From Lepus europaeus (lineage: Eukaryota > Chordata > Mammalia > Lagomorpha > Leporidae): DNA of 64,000 nucleotides. Location of the stretch: the NCBI RefSeq assembly GCF_033115175.1, contig NC_084837.1, positions 73,183,266-73,247,265 of the forward strand, in the 5' to 3' direction. Below, one piece after another: positions 33,729 through 45,957 of this stretch. The notes beneath the pieces are model-generated. The model did no database searches and was not told the origin of the DNA. It worked only from the letters and a program-made list of their open reading frames with translations. The first letter of the stretch is position 1, and each line of letters starts with the position of its first letter. The position numbers and the translations under genes were made by a program.

Positions 33729-34075
33729 GACAGGTAGAGTTAGACAGTGAGAGAGAGAGAGACAGAGAGAAAGGTCTTCCTTCTGTTGGTTTACTCTCCA
33801 AATGGCGCCACAGCCGGCATGCTGCGCCAATCCGAAGCCAGGAGCCAGGTGCTTCTTCCTAGTCTCCCATGCGAGTGCAGGGCCCAAGGACCTGGGCCAT
33901 CCTCCACTGCCTTCCCGGGCCACAGCAGAGAGCTGGACTGGAAGAGGGGCAACCAGGACTAGAACCCGGTGCCCATATGGGATGCTGGCACTGCAGGCAG
34001 AGGATTAACCAAGTGAGCCACGGTGCCGGCCCCAGGATTCAGGCTTTTTAACCAGTGTTTTAACCTCTAGACCAA
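33466..34075 (-). mobile_element. CSINE type III, interrupted
   Basis: 33466-33692 and 34032-34075. Starts TATTTGTTTATTTGGAAAAC and ends AACCTCTAGACC. Confidence 0.85.
33693..34031 (-). mobile_element. CSINE type I nested in type III, with TSD
   Basis: Perfect 14-bp TSD CCAGGATTCAGGCT at 33679-33692 and 34032-34045. Confidence 0.95.
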
Positions 34076-34607
34076 ATATGCACTCTGGACTGTGAATTTG
34101 ATGTGAGACAGAAAACCATTTAAGGGATTGGGAGAGAAATGACTACAATGAGCTGACTGGACAATAGACTGCAGGGAAGGCATTCCTAACCTACATCTCA
34201 TGAATAGGGGGAAAATACATCTTCATCTTCTGTAGCTTTAGCTGCAATTTAACATGTACAGATATTACAGATATCCACAAAACACAACAATATTTAAGTG
34301 TCCGTGACTTTGCCACCAACAGAAAGCACAAAGTATCTCAAAATATCATTTATTAATTGCTTAGCAATTACTAGACATTCTGCTACAACTTGTCATTGAA
34401 TGTATTAATAAAGAAATATGTATATATCACATGACTTTTTAGACATTTCATTGACTATGTCATCATAATTACTTTCCTGTTTATATTATATTATATATAT
34501 TTAAGAACATCCTTCTGCATGCTTGACCAGATTTTCAAAGAGACTCAGGGCCCCAGAAAGTCTAGAAATGAAAGCACAGGGCAACATTAGAAGCACTAAA
34601 TTGGAAG
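34076..34607. other. AT-rich spacer
   Basis: TATATTATATTATATATATTT at 34483-34502; nothing else recognised. Confidence 0.4.
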
Positions 34608-34953
34608 GGCCAGCGTTGTGGCGTAGCAGGTTAAACCACTGCTTATGAAGCTGGCATCCCATACTACAGTGCCAGTTCCAGACCTGACTACTTTGCTTTT
34701 GATTCAACTCCTTGCTAATGCTCCCTGGAAGGCTGCAGAGGATGGCCCAAGACATTGGGCCCCTGCCACCCATCCAGGAGACCGGATGGAGTTCCTGGCT
34801 CTTGGCTCCTGGTTCCTGGCTTTGGCCTGGCCCAGACCTGGCTGTTGTGACCATCTGGAGAGAAAGCAGATCAAAGCTCTCTCTCATCTCTGTGTGTGGG
34901 TGTACATGCATGTGTGTGTAACTCCACGTTTCAACTAAATAAATAAATAAATC
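34608..34953 (+). mobile_element. CSINE type II
   Basis: Head GGGCCAGCGTTGTGGCGTAG; a TGTGTG stretch replaces part of the CT tract; tail TTTCAACTAAATAAATAAAT. Confidence 0.9.
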
Positions 34954-35025
34954 ATTGACCAAAAAAAGGACAAAATTGAAGATGAGAGGACTAGGCAGTT
35001 TGCCATGGCTATTTAAAGTGCCTAG

Positions 35026-35341
35026 TGTGGCTGGTGCTGTGGTACTGCAGGTTATAGGCCTGGCCTGTGGTGCCAGCATCCCATATGGTTCTGGTTCAAG
35101 TCCTGGCTGCTCCACTTCCAATCCAGCTCTCTGCTATGGCCTGGGAAAGCAGTAGAAGCCCTACATCCACGCAGGAGACCCAGAAGAAACTGGCTCCTGG
35201 CTTCAGATCGGCGCAGCTCCAGCCGTTGCGGTCATCTGGGGGGTGAGCCAGCGGATGGAAGACTTCTCCCTCTCTCTGGTTCTACCTCCCTCTGTAACTC
35301 TATCTTTCAAATAAATAAAATAAATCTTTTAAAAAATAAAT
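35026..35341 (+). mobile_element. CSINE type II, with TSD
   Basis: Perfect 11-bp TSD AAAGTGCCTAG at 35015-35025 and 35342-35352. The target reads GTGCCTAGCACATAGTAAG, a MIR-like 3' end. Confidence 0.93.
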
Positions 35342-35509
35342 AAAGTGCCTAGCACATAGTAAGTTCCAAACTTGTTAATTATCATTAATGTTTTCACCTA
35401 CAGCCTTGTACTCTTTTAGCTGTGTGTGATATATGCTACTTTGTGATGTGTATTTTTCACTCAAAAACATATCATAATCATTCCTTGTCACTGTATATTT
35501 TAAAACATG

Positions 35510-35832
35510 CTTAAAATTTTATTTGAAAGGCAGAGAGACAGAGACAACAAGTCCGAGACCTGCCATCTGCTGGTTCATTCTGCAAATGTCCAGGACAACA
35601 AATGCTGGGCCTGGCTGGGGCTGGGCCAGACTGAAGCTGGGAGCTTAGAATTCAGTCAGGGTCTCCCACATGAGTGACAAGGATCTACGTACTTGAACCG
35701 TCACCTGCTGCCTCTCAGGGCATGTATTAGCAGAAGCTGGAATCAGAAAAGAGCCCTAACTAGAATCTAGGCACTCCGATATGAGGTGCAGGCAACCCAA
35801 ACAGCATCTTAAATGCTTTGCCAAATGCCTGT
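35510..35832 (-). mobile_element. CSINE type III
   Basis: Old reverse copy: ATTTTATTTGAAAGGCAGAG start, GCTTTGCCAAATGCCTGTCC end. Confidence 0.85.
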
Positions 35833-35860
35833 CCCTCCTCGTATTTTTAAATACAATTTT

Positions 35861-36186
35861 TTGAAAGATGTAGGTAGTTACAGATGTATGTAGTTACAGA
35901 TAGAAAGAGGGAGAGAGAGAGAGAGGTCTTCCATCTGCTGGTTCACTCCTCAAATGGCTGCAACAGCCAGAGCTAAGGCAATCCAAAGCTAGGGGCCAGG
36001 AGCTTCTTCCAGGTCTCCCACATGGGTGCAGGGGCCCAAGCACTTGGACCATCTTCCACTGCTTTCCCAGGTCATTAGCAGGGAGCTGGATCAGAAGAGA
36101 AGCAGCCTGGACTAAAACTGGCACCCAAATAGGATGCCAGAGCTGCAGGTAGAGGCTTAACTTACTATGCCACAGCACCAGCACCT
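35861..36186 (-). mobile_element. CSINE type II, with TSD
   Basis: TSD AAAT(AC/GT)AATTTT at 35849-35860 and 36187-36198. A small GTAGTTACAGAT duplication near its start. Confidence 0.9.
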
Positions 36187-36198
36187 AAATGTAATTTT

Positions 36199-37203
36199 AA
36201 TGGTTAAGGAATAGTTAATTTTAGAGATATTGACATTCTCGTTTTACTTGCCATGAACAAAACCTACCTTGATAAACATCAACAGTAAATCTTCTCAACA
36301 TCGAGGATAAGTGCTAGAGCATAAATAGATAGACAGATTCCCAAACTGAAGTTGGGACACATGACTGACTCAGTTGCTGGCTATCCAGTTCTGTCTCTCC
36401 AGGAATTCCACTTCAGCTGCCCTCTTAGTTGGAAATTTCATCTTTCTCTCTTGGGTCACACATACAAAAGCAGATTTCTGAGCTCACCCTCCTGGTTCAA
36501 CCCACAATCTCCCAAGTTTCTTGAGGCAAAGACACACCTATAGACTTCCTGTCTAGAAGACAACAGGAAGGTCATATTTACATCAAGGGACCAAAACTAA
36601 TTTTCCTGATGTCCACCTGGTGGCACTGTTTCCTAAATAGTGGCAGGATATCCAGGAGAAAACAAGAACCTTCTGCTATTTCAAGAGTACCTCCCATTTA
36701 AATTCAATCCTACCAAGTGACGTCTAATGTCACATGAATGGAAAAGACAGGATTCTTCCAGCAAACACCAGGTCACGACAGTTGTGGGTAATTCCAGACG
36801 TTTTCTTTGAGAGTTGCTACAACAAATAGGTTGTTTTTTAAATGGTTGTGATGCTAATTTTTCTTACTAAAAATTTTACCAGATTATAGAAATTTTTAGA
36901 AACAGAAGTCACATATATTTTCATTAATATAACACATTCTATACTGCTTTATTATACTGCTTTCTGTTAGTACATTATTATACTGCTTCCTGATCTTCTT
37001 TCTCTAATATATTTTATAGTTGTGATCCAACTATATATAAAGTTGACTTCTACTTTCCTTCTAGTGTTTTTGCATTAAAAATTAATATATTGAAATCAAA
37101 CATTAAAATATACTCACATATTTAAAATATGTTAAAATGTACATATTTCTAGGATATGTGGTATAGGTGATTCCTACCTCTTTTTGTAGTTTCTAATTTT
37201 TTT
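36199..37203. other. Unassigned intergenic sequence
   Basis: AT-rich, with repeated ATACTGCTTT at 36941-36985. No exon or repeat family recognised. Confidence 0.4.
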
Positions 37204-37559
37204 GGGGGGGGGGAGGAAGGAAGAAAGGAAGACTCCTCCCTTTAAGTTTTTATTTATTTATTTGAGAGGTGGAGTTAGAGAGGGAAAGACAGAGAGAAAG
37301 GTCTTTTATCCACTGGTTCACTCCCTAGATGGTCATAATGGCTGTTACTGTGCCAGGCAGAAGCCAGGAGCCAGGAGCTTCTTCTGGGTCTCCCATGAAG
37401 GTGCAGGGGCAAAAGGACTTAGGCCATCTTCTACTGCTATCCCAGGCCATAGCAGAGAGCTATACGGGAAGAGGAGCAATCAGGACATGAACTGGCATCC
37501 ATATGGGATGCCAGTGTTACAGGCGGCAGCTTTACCCACTATGCCACAACACTGGCCCA
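37204..37559 (-). mobile_element. CSINE type II with G-run in its tail
   Basis: The left end carries a G run and GGAAGGAAGAAAGGAAG. Possible TSD TTTCTAATTTT and TTTCTACTTTT. Confidence 0.85.
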
Positions 37560-37591
37560 TTTCTACTTTTAAAATAAAAATATTTAATCTT

Positions 37592-37876
37592 AGGGGCCAG
37601 CATTGTGGCACACAGGGTTAAGTCACTGCTTGCAAAACTGGCCTCCCATATTAAAGTGCCACTGCTTCCAATCCAGCTCCTTGCTGGTGCACTTGGGAAG
37701 GCAGCAGAAGATGGCCTGAGTATTTGAGCTAGTGCCAACCAATAGGAGACCTGGATGGAGTTCCTGGCTCCTTGGCTTCAGCTTGGCTAAGACCTGGCCA
37801 TTTGGGGAATAAACCAGCGAATGGAAAATCCCTCTCTTTCTCACTCTTTCAAGTAAGTAAATTAATCTTTTTTTTT
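37592..37876 (+). mobile_element. CSINE type II
   Basis: Head GGGGCCAGCATTGTGGCACA. Its tail runs into the TSD of the next copy. Confidence 0.88.
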
Positions 37877-37891
37877 AAAATGTAAATACTA

Positions 37892-38221
37892 GCCGGCACC
37901 GTGGCTTAACAGGCTAATCCTCCGCCTTGTGGTGCCGGCACACCGGGTTCTAGTCCCGGTTGGGGAGCCGGATTCTATCCCGGTTGCCCCTCTTCCAGGC
38001 CAGCTCTCTGCTATGGCCCGGGAAGGCAGTGGAGGATGGCCCAAGTCCTTGGGCCCCGCACCCGCATGGGAGACCAGGAGAAGCACCTGGCTCCTGGCTT
38101 CGGATCAGCGAGATGTGCCGGCCGCAGCGGCCATTGGAGGGTGAACCAACAGCAAAAAGGAAGACCTTTCTCTCTGTCTCTCTCTCTCTCACTATCCACT
38201 CTGCCTGTCAAAAAAAAAAAA
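37892..38221 (+). mobile_element. CSINE type I, with TSD
   Basis: Perfect 15-bp TSD AAAATGTAAATACTA at 37877-37891 and 38222-38236. Inserted at the tail end of the preceding CSINE. Confidence 0.96.
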
Positions 38222-38479
38222 AAAATGTAAATACTAAAAATTTTAGCTGGTTCCATTTTTGTTCTATATAATCCAATAACTGTACCTTTAAGTATATTTC
38301 CAACAGAAAGAAATCAAAAATATATTTCAAAGGACATATTTGTGGGAACTTGACTTTATTTCAGTTCTGATGGACAGCTTTACTTTCTACTCATTGGGAA
38401 AACTGAAGCTTTCAGAAGAGAACCTGCACAAAACATTTACCACATCCGGCCCACCAGCACCTGCAGTGGAGTGGTTGCA

Positions 38480-39420
38480 CTGTAGCCAGGCTTTCGGCAG
38501 GTGCCCTGGATCCTAATCCCCTCACTCAACCAAGCACACGGCTTCAGCAATTCATCCCTCTCTGCCTTCCACTGAAAATGCTTTGCTTCCTACTGGATTG
38601 TTCCCACCAATGTACCGATACACATGCTGCATTCTTCTATCTTACAAACTCCTCGCCTGGGGCCGGCGCTGTGGCACAGCAGGTTAAAGCCTTGGCCTAG
38701 AGCACTGGCATCCCATAGGTGTGCCAGTTTGAGTCTCAGCTCCTTCACAACTGATCCAGCACCCTGTTAATGTGGCTCGGAAAGCAGGGGAAGATGGCCC
38801 AAGTCCTTGGACCCTGCACCCACGTGTGAGATCCGGAAGAAGCTCCTGGCTCTGGATCAGCTCATCTGTGGCCATTGCAGCTATCTGGGGAATGAACGAG
38901 TGGATCCAAGACCTCCCTCTCTCTCTTTCTCTCTCTCTCAAACAAATAAAATAAACCTTTTAAAAAAAATCCTCTCTTGACCCAAACTCCTCTCCAACTT
39001 CTGCTGTTTGCTCTCCTTCCCTCTGCAACAGAGCTCCATGGAAGCTGCGTCTAGCTCACAATTTTTAGTTTCTCTTCTCCCATTCCCCCCTTGAACACAT
39101 TCCAGTCACGTTCCACCCCAGCACTTAAACCAAAACTGTTCTCAAGGCCACCCAAACCTCCCATGCTACTCAATCCACAGCTCATTTTTCCAACCTCAGT
39201 GTGTTTGACCCATCAACGTTTGTCTTAATTGCTCTTCCTCTCTTCCTTGGAATACTTTTTCACTGGTTTCCAGCCACATCCCATTTGCTTGATTTTCTTC
39301 CAATCACTCTGGCTGCTGCTTCTGAATCTCTCCTTCACCCTTCCTTATCTCACAACTAAGTATTTGATGGCCACACAGCACAGTCACTGGACAACCCATT
39401 TCAAACCATGCTCACGGAGA
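38480..39420 (+). mobile_element. Ancient LINE fossil (RT-region-like), interrupted
   Basis: 39120-39360 resembles the L2/CR1 reverse transcriptase stretch (ACTGTTCTCAAGGCCACC, GTGTTTGACCCATCAACG, CACTGGTTTCCAGCCACATC). Heavily decayed. A CSINE lies inside. Confidence 0.4.
38659..38969 (+). mobile_element. CSINE type II
   Basis: Head GGGGCCGGCGCTGTGGCACA close to consensus. Flanks AACTCCTCGCCTG and AAATCCTCTCTTG suggest a diverged TSD. Confidence 0.92.
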
Positions 39421-39454
39421 TGGTGATTCCATTCATTCTGTTGCTTAAAAAAAT

Positions 39455-39955
39455 GTTATCCAGATCTCCCACATAGAGCTGTCACCTGCTGCCTCCCAGG
39501 GTAAGCGTTTGCAGGAAGCTGATTGGAAATGGAGCCAGGACTTCAGATATATACTGGTAAGAAATGCCAACATTTCTTTTTCTTGTCTTTCTTTTTTTTG
39601 ACAGGCAGAGTTAGTGAGAGAGACAGAGAGAAAGGTTCTTCTATTGGTTCACCCCCCAAGTGGCTGCTACAGCCAGCGCTGTGCCGATCCGAAGCCAGGA
39701 GCCAGGTGCTTCCTCCAGGTGCACCCATGCGGGTGCAGGACCCAAGCACTTGGGCCATCCTCCACTGCACTCCCCGGCCATAGCAGAGAGCTGGCCTCGA
39801 AGAGGGGCAACCGGGACAGAATCGGCGCCCCAACCAGGACTAGAATCCTCAGTGCTGGCGCCGCAGGCGGAGAATTAGCCTAGTGAGCCACGGCGCCAGC
39901 CAGAAATGCCAACATTTCAAGCAGCGACTTAACAGCTGTGCCAAATGCCCACCCT
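39455..39955 (-). mobile_element. CSINE type III, interrupted
   Basis: 39455-39576 and 39902-39955, ending TGTGCCAAATGCCCACCC. The left part is truncated. Confidence 0.85.
39577..39901 (-). mobile_element. CSINE type I nested in type III, with TSD
   Basis: Perfect 17-bp TSD AGAAATGCCAACATTTC at 39560-39576 and 39902-39918. Confidence 0.96.
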
Positions 39956-40334
39956 AGTTTTGTGGCTTTAAATACCATCCACAGGCAATCAGCTTCCAAA
40001 TTAGACAAAATTACAACTCAGTATAACCAGAGGGGGAGGAAAAACCAGACATAAGACATTTTTGGATTTACCAATTCATTTCTAAATAGCCTGGGGATAT
40101 GTACTACACACCTTAACATTTGAGAAACGTGGTAGCCCGAGAACCTTCTCCTTGAGTCACATAGACCTGAGTGCTTATTGAGAATGAAATGAGCAGGTGT
40201 TCTCAGTCCTTGGCAGCACATCAGAATCACCTGGGGAAATCTTTGCCAAACACAAGGTCATGGAGACTTTCTCCTGTGCTTTCTTATGGAATTCAGTTTA
40301 GCTTTTACATTTAGGTCAAGTTAGTTTTGATGTC

Positions 40335-40365
<31 letters not shown>

Positions 40366-40550
40366 TATGGTCAACTCCCTAATCATAAACTATAGAAGAA
40401 AAAAAATTAACAAATTGCTCTTTATCTTTTGCCTTTCAAGAGACATTAAGAAAACAAAAAGCAAGCCAAGAATGGGAAAAAATTATTGAGAAAGCAATCC
40501 AACAAACCAGATGGGAGTACTTGGTGGGAATGTAATTTTATAAACTAATT
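39956..40550. other. Spacer with MER5/MER20-like trace and poly-T
   Basis: GGTGTTCTCAGTCCTTGG to AATCACCTGGGGAAATC at 40196-40242 resembles a hAT MER end. A poly-T tract at 40337-40362. Confidence 0.5.
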
Positions 40551-40868
40551 GGCCAGGGGTCGACATTTTACACAGCAGGTTAAGCCACTGTTTAGGAGAC
40601 CACTTCCCTCATTGGGGTCCCACCTCGGCTTCCAATCCAGCTTCCTGCTAATGTGGACCCTGGGAGACAGTAGACGATGGCTCAAATACCTGAGCCCCTG
40701 CCACCGATGGGGGAGACTCAGATGGAGTTATTTATTGATTCTTGGCTTCAGTCTGGCCCAGCCCCAGCTGTTCCAGGAATTTGTAGAGTGAACCACCAGC
40801 AGGGGAGATCAATCTCTCTCTCTCTCCCTCTCTCTCTATCTCTGCCTTTCAAATAAATAAATAACTGA
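40551..40868 (+). mobile_element. CSINE type III
   Basis: Body CACCTCGGCTTCCAATCC, tail TTTCAAATAAATAAATAAC. Confidence 0.85.
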
Positions 40869-41540
40869 AAAACTTGGCCTGGTTTCTTTACAAGACAGTG
40901 GCATGAATAAAAGAAGGGGGATGGGGAGGATGTCCTAAATTATAGGAGTTTTGAGAGATACAATGAGCAAAAGGTTTGAGCAAACCAACTGTAAAAGATA
41001 TTAAGAACAGCGGGGAAAATTTCAGGAGGGCCTGTGTACTAGGTCAGTGTTTTTCCAATGGTAGTGAAGAAAAAAAAATAGTAAAAGAAAGACGTACAAC
41101 AAACAAGGCCCACTGTTGCTATTATTAGAATCATTAGACATAAAATCATCCTGTGAATTGATTATTCTTCCTTATAAATGACAGAACATTTCTTAGATAG
41201 GTAATGGTTAATGGACAGACTACTCCAGGGATCACACTCCATGCAGAGACCAGAAAAAGTTCCCATGCTCCAGGGAAAATACTGGACTGAAGCTGTTGTG
41301 ACAAGTAGCCACTAAAACTATTTTTTAAACTCGCTGAATCAACAAATAATGGCTTGGTAACCATGGAAACAGATAATCACCAGAACTGGTTTTAAATCCA
41401 TCTAATCAATGACATCTGCTTCAATGCAATTTGTAATCCAATCCATTTGTGAAGCCTCTAACTTCTCTGGAAACCAGTCAGTTGGGAGTTATCAAAGTGC
41501 TTCTGAATCCCGGATGATCAGAAACAGCCTCCTGGTGACC
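40869..41540. other. Unassigned intergenic sequence
   Basis: Nothing recognised. Confidence 0.4.
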
Positions 41541-41597
41541 CTGCTTCTGTGTAACTCTGACTTTCAAATAAATAAATAAATCTTTAAAAAAAAAATA
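41541..41597 (+). mobile_element. CSINE 3' end fragment
   Basis: Only GTGTAACTCTGACTTTCAAA with an AATAAATAAATC tail. Confidence 0.8.
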
Positions 41598-41924
41598 TGG
41601 GTTTTGTGCTTAGTGCTCTAGTTGTTGAGTGGCGGTCTTGTCCTTTGCACATAAGAAAGTGACTTGATATTTTAGAGATGTTGACTTAACTATTTAGATA
41701 CAAAACATAACCAAAGATTGTGATAAGGAAAGAGGGTGATATGAGAGGGACCAGGAGAAAACGACTTTAGCCAGGGTGGGAGAAGGGCAAGCCTCTCTTC
41801 GAAGCAGCATTTCAGCTGAGACCACAGGTAGGGAGCAGGTCGGGAGAAGCCTGGGGACGACATCTCTAGCCAGAGGGGAGAACACAGCTGGAAGTCCCCG
41901 GGGTGGACGCATGCTACCTCATGG

Positions 41925-42640
41925 GTAGGATTTCCTTCTTTGTAAACGCTGAATTGTACTCCATTGTGTGTGTATGCCACATTTGCTTTATCCATTCATC
42001 CTCTGACAGATGCCTAGGTTCTTTCTGTAACTTGGCTATTAGGAAAAACGCTGCTGTGAATACGGGAGTGCAGACATCTCTCTGAGGTAGTGATTTAATT
42101 TCCTCTGGATGTATACCGAGCAATGAGATGGCTGGACTGTATGATTTATACATTTTCTTTTGAGGAACTTCCATATTGTTTTCCGTAAGTGCTGAACCAA
42201 TTTTCATTCCCACCAACAATGGATCAGGGTTTCCTTTTCTTTACACTCTCACCAACACTTGTTATCTTGACTTTTTAAAATGATTTCATTTGAAAGGCAA
42301 AGAGAAAGAAAAAGAGAGAGAGACCTCTTCCACCTGCTGTTCACTCTCCAAATGCCTGCGGCAACTTGGGCTGGGCCAGCTTAAAGCTGGGACTCCCATG
42401 TGGGTGGCAAGGACCCAACTGGAGCCATTATGGGCTGCCTCCCAGGGTGCACACTAACAGGCAGCTTGTATTTTGACTTTTTGATGACAGCTCTCCTAAC
42501 AGGTGTAAGTCAATATTCCATCATGGTGGTTTTTTATTTGCATTTCTCTGGCAACTAATAATCAAGTACCTTTCCATATCTTTTAGCCATTTGTATGTCT
42601 TCTCTAAAGAGAACATTTATTTGAATGAGAAAAACAATCA
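41925..42640 (-). mobile_element. L1 ORF2 C-terminal fossil, interrupted
   Basis: The minus strand encodes residues typical of the L1 ORF2 end (for example WIKQMWHTHTMEYNSAF at about 41955-42005). The 3' UTR and upstream sequence are decayed. A CSINE splits it at 42277-42472. Confidence 0.8.
42277..42472 (-). mobile_element. CSINE type III nested in L1, with TSD
   Basis: A short old copy with TSD TTGACTTTTT at 42267-42276 and 42473-42482. Confidence 0.85.
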
Positions 42641-43020
42641 CAACAAAATACACATTTTGAAAACTGAAAAACATTGAAACATCATAAAATTTTTAAAAAA
42701 TCAAACATAAGATTTTCATCATCTGCCTATACCAACCACCTTTCTCCCCATAATTTTTGGGTTCAAATTTTACATGTAACATTGATTTTATAGCATCAAT
42801 CTGTATGGAGAGAATGGAAGGAAAAATCTAAGCTTTCCTATAGCATGTTGACCAAAAGATTTTTCTTGATTGTTGGGATGCTTGAAACATACAATTTCAC
42901 ATCCAAATGTACTCTCTGCTTATGTACTGCTACAGATTTTATTGTTCCTTAAATTTTCATATGCTAGATGACTTCTGATTAAATCTATTATGTGAGATAT
43001 ATATGAACAAAGAAAAGAAG
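42641..43020. other. AT-rich spacer
   Basis: Nothing recognised. Confidence 0.4.
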
Positions 43021-43350
43021 GGAGGCCATTTGGCCTGGTGGTTAGGACTTGGCTTGGGAGGGCTGCCCATGTCAGAGTGCCTGGGGTCGCTTGTCAGCTG
43101 CATTCCTGATTCCTGATTCTTGCTGATGCATCCCCTGAGAGGCAGCAGTGATGGCCCGAGCAGTTGGGCTCCTGCCACCACCTGGGAGACCCGGATTGAG
43201 TTCCAGCTCCTGGCTTTGGCTTGGTCCAGCCCAGGCCACTGTGGGCATTTGGGGAGTAAATCAGCAAATGAGAGCTCTCCTGTCTCTGTCTCTGTCTCTG
43301 TCTCTGTTTCTCTCACTCTTACTCTCTCCCTCCAAAATAAATAAATAAGG
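43021..43350 (+). mobile_element. CSINE type III
   Basis: Head GGCCATTTGGCCTGGTGGTT. The CT tract has (CTGTCT)n at 43279-43306. Confidence 0.85.
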
Positions 43351-44036
43351 GAAGAAATATGCTTTTAAAACTGTCTACACTGCATCGTCAAGTACGTTCC
43401 TAGAAAGAAAGACCTTCCATTTTGCCTAGGAACTGAATCTTCCATTCACAAGTTTATATTTGTGAGGAGCAGAAGATTTTCCACATCCCAGCTCAGGCTC
43501 AAAATAGTTCTCTTACTTTCAAATCTTTCTGTCCTTTTTTTAGGAAGCCTTTTTTTCCCCCTTTATTTCTTATCTTGGGAGCAGCAGGGAGCTGGGTTGT
43601 TTCTTCACCCACTCTGACAATCTGTCTTCAAACGGGGGCACTCGGGCTGTTCTCTGCGGCAGTGCGGATCAGCCCCAGCCTTACTCCACCACACCTTCCC
43701 CTTTGGCTTTGCTTCTCCTCCACGGTTGACGTGCCATGGTGCCAGAAGCTGTCAGATGTGTTCATGTGGTGAGAGGACAGCCAGCCCCACACTTTCACAC
43801 CCGATGAGTTGGCATAGTTAGCTGTAGGAGTGTTCCTGGAATCCGCTTCTGTATTGAGCAGACTAGCGATCACTGAATTCTTCATGAGGAATTGACTATG
43901 AACCACTTTTTATGCTCCTCAACTCAATGTATCCCCAGCTCAACTTCCCCGTATCTGACTTCCAGGAATGTCTATGGCCATTCGCTCAATATCTAACACA
44001 AGGAGTTTGGTAGGAAGTTGCAATGCCAAGGCCATA
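43351..44036. other. Unassigned intergenic sequence
   Basis: Mixed composition; no exon or repeat family recognised. Confidence 0.4.
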
Positions 44037-44044
44037 ACCAATTA

Positions 44045-44050
<6 letters not shown>

Positions 44051-44080
<30 letters not shown>

Positions 44081-44408
44081 ACAGGCAGAGTGGACAGTGA
44101 GAGAGAGAGACAGAGAGAAAGGTCTTCCTTTTGCCGTTGCTTCACTCTCCAATGGCCGTTGCGGCCGGCGCGCTGAGGCTGGCACATCGCGCTGATCCAA
44201 AGCCAGGAGCCAGGTGCTTCTCCTGGTCTCCCATGGGGTGCAGGGCCCAGGCACTTGGGCCATCCTCCACTGCACTCCTAGGCCATAGCAGAGAGCTGGC
44301 CTGGAAGAGGGGCAACCGGGATAGAATTCGGCACCCCAACAGGGACTAGAACCCGGTGTGCCGGTGCCGCAAGGCAGAGGATTAGCCTATTGAGCCACGG
44401 CGCCAGCC
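44051..44408 (-). mobile_element. CSINE type I with about 33-nt poly-T and TSD
   Basis: TSD ACCAATTAA(G/C)TTTT at 44037-44050 and 44409-44422. The poly-T tail copy is among the longest in the window. Confidence 0.95.
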
Positions 44409-44546
44409 ACCAATTAACTTTTAAAGATTAACTTTTCTAAGTTTTGCCAAAGTATATGGCTTTCTGAACAATAGGTAGGGTCTTTTACTCGGCTGTGAAA
44501 GAGTTTTGTCCAAGCTTCAGTGTGTCATTAGCTCTACAGTAAATCT

Positions 44547-44864
44547 CTTTTTTTTTTTTTAAGATTGATTTATTTACTTGAGAGGCAGAGTTAAAGACAG
44601 AGAGAGGTCTCCCATTAACTCATTAACTGATCCACTCCTCAACAGCTGGAGCTGGGCCAATCCAAAGCCAGGAGCCAGGAGCTTCCTCTGGGTCTGCCAT
44701 GCTGGTGCAGGGGCCCAGGCACTTAGGCCATTCTTTGTTGCTTTCCCAGGCACATTAGCAGGGAGTTAGATAAGAAGTGGAGCAGCTAGGAATAGAACCA
44801 GTACCCACATGGGATGCTGGCCATGTAGGCAGATGCCTCACCTACTACACCACAGGGCTGGCCC
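44547..44864 (-). mobile_element. CSINE type II, with TSD
   Basis: Perfect 10-bp TSD CAGTAAATCT at 44537-44546 and 44865-44874. Confidence 0.93.
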
Positions 44865-44874
44865 CAGTAAATCT

Positions 44875-45281
44875 GTCTTTGAATGGAGCTAACAACGGCT
44901 AGGTGCAGAAGGATAAAAATGGCCATTCAATTATGATGCGGGAATCTGTGTAAGGTTGCTTTCCCCAGCTTATCTGAATGACAAGAAATGCCTAAATAGA
45001 AACAGAGAGCTTTGAGTAGACAGGACAAGACATGATTGGACTGTGAGACACTAGCCAAGGATTTCAGAAAATTCAGTACCAATGTCTTTTGTCTTACTGC
45101 TATCTCTTTGTTGACTCTTATTGGGACTTCAAGAATATAAGGCGTCTGCCTTTTAGGTATGGCTATCATAGTCATATTTTATGATTTTGGTGCAGGAATC
45201 ATATAAAGGACTTTTCCTTGTTTGTGAATTTATGAGTATGGAAAGTTATATGTAGGTATAGAAATTAAATATTTAATGTAT
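44875..45281. other. Unassigned spacer
   Basis: Nothing recognised. Confidence 0.4.
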
Positions 45282-45319
45282 TTTTAAAGATTTGTTTATG
45301 TTTATTTGAAAGGCAGAGA

Positions 45320-45357
<38 letters not shown>

Positions 45358-45541
45358 GAAATCTTCTACCCACTGGTTCACTCCCTAAATGGCTGCAATG
45401 CCCAGGGCTGGGCGAGGCCAAGGCCGTCTGGGTCTCTCACGTGGGTGGCAGGGGCCCGAGGACCGCTGTCTCAGGCACAGTGCTGATGGAAGCAGTGCTC
45501 AGGTGCAATGCTGTTTTAACCCATTGTGCCACCATGCTGGC
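45282..45541 (-). mobile_element. CSINE type II/III with (GA)n
   Basis: (GA)n at 45324-45353, internal deletions, and an end at CATTGTGCCACCATGCTGG. Confidence 0.85.
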
Positions 45542-45943
45542 ATGTAATTATATATTCTAATTCCCTTCCTTTTATTTTAAAAAGAATAATGCTCTTTGAA
45601 ATGCAATAAAAATTCAGTAATACATAACTTGTTATTTTTGTCACACACATCTACTTTGGAGGTTGGCAAGAATCTACACTTTTATACAGAACTCAGAATT
45701 GCTAAAAGTAATTTTTACTCCTTAACTTATTCAAAGATCTCTTGGAAATATCTTTGGAAAATTCTTTTGGGTTACCATTACAGATTTTATAATTTTTTAG
45801 CTTTGAAAGTCTTTCTAATTGGTATTTTCATAGAGAAAGGAGGGGAAATAATAAAATGAGCCCCCATATACTCTCCAAAATTAAACAATAATTAACATTT
45901 TGCCATAATTGCTTCATCAGTTTTATTTTTTCTGACTTTTTAA
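45542..45943. other. AT-rich spacer, L1M-like at its end
   Basis: 45885-45957 and 46685-46770 together resemble an old L1-type fossil (TTAACATTTTGCCATAATTG, GACTCCAGTACGCACCTAAG) split by SINEs. Confidence 0.4.
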
Positions 45944-45957
45944 AAAGTAAATTACAG

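Noticed and set aside
41914-42219. 101-codon ORF as a gene
   Set aside because: It is the decayed C-terminal part of L1 ORF2.
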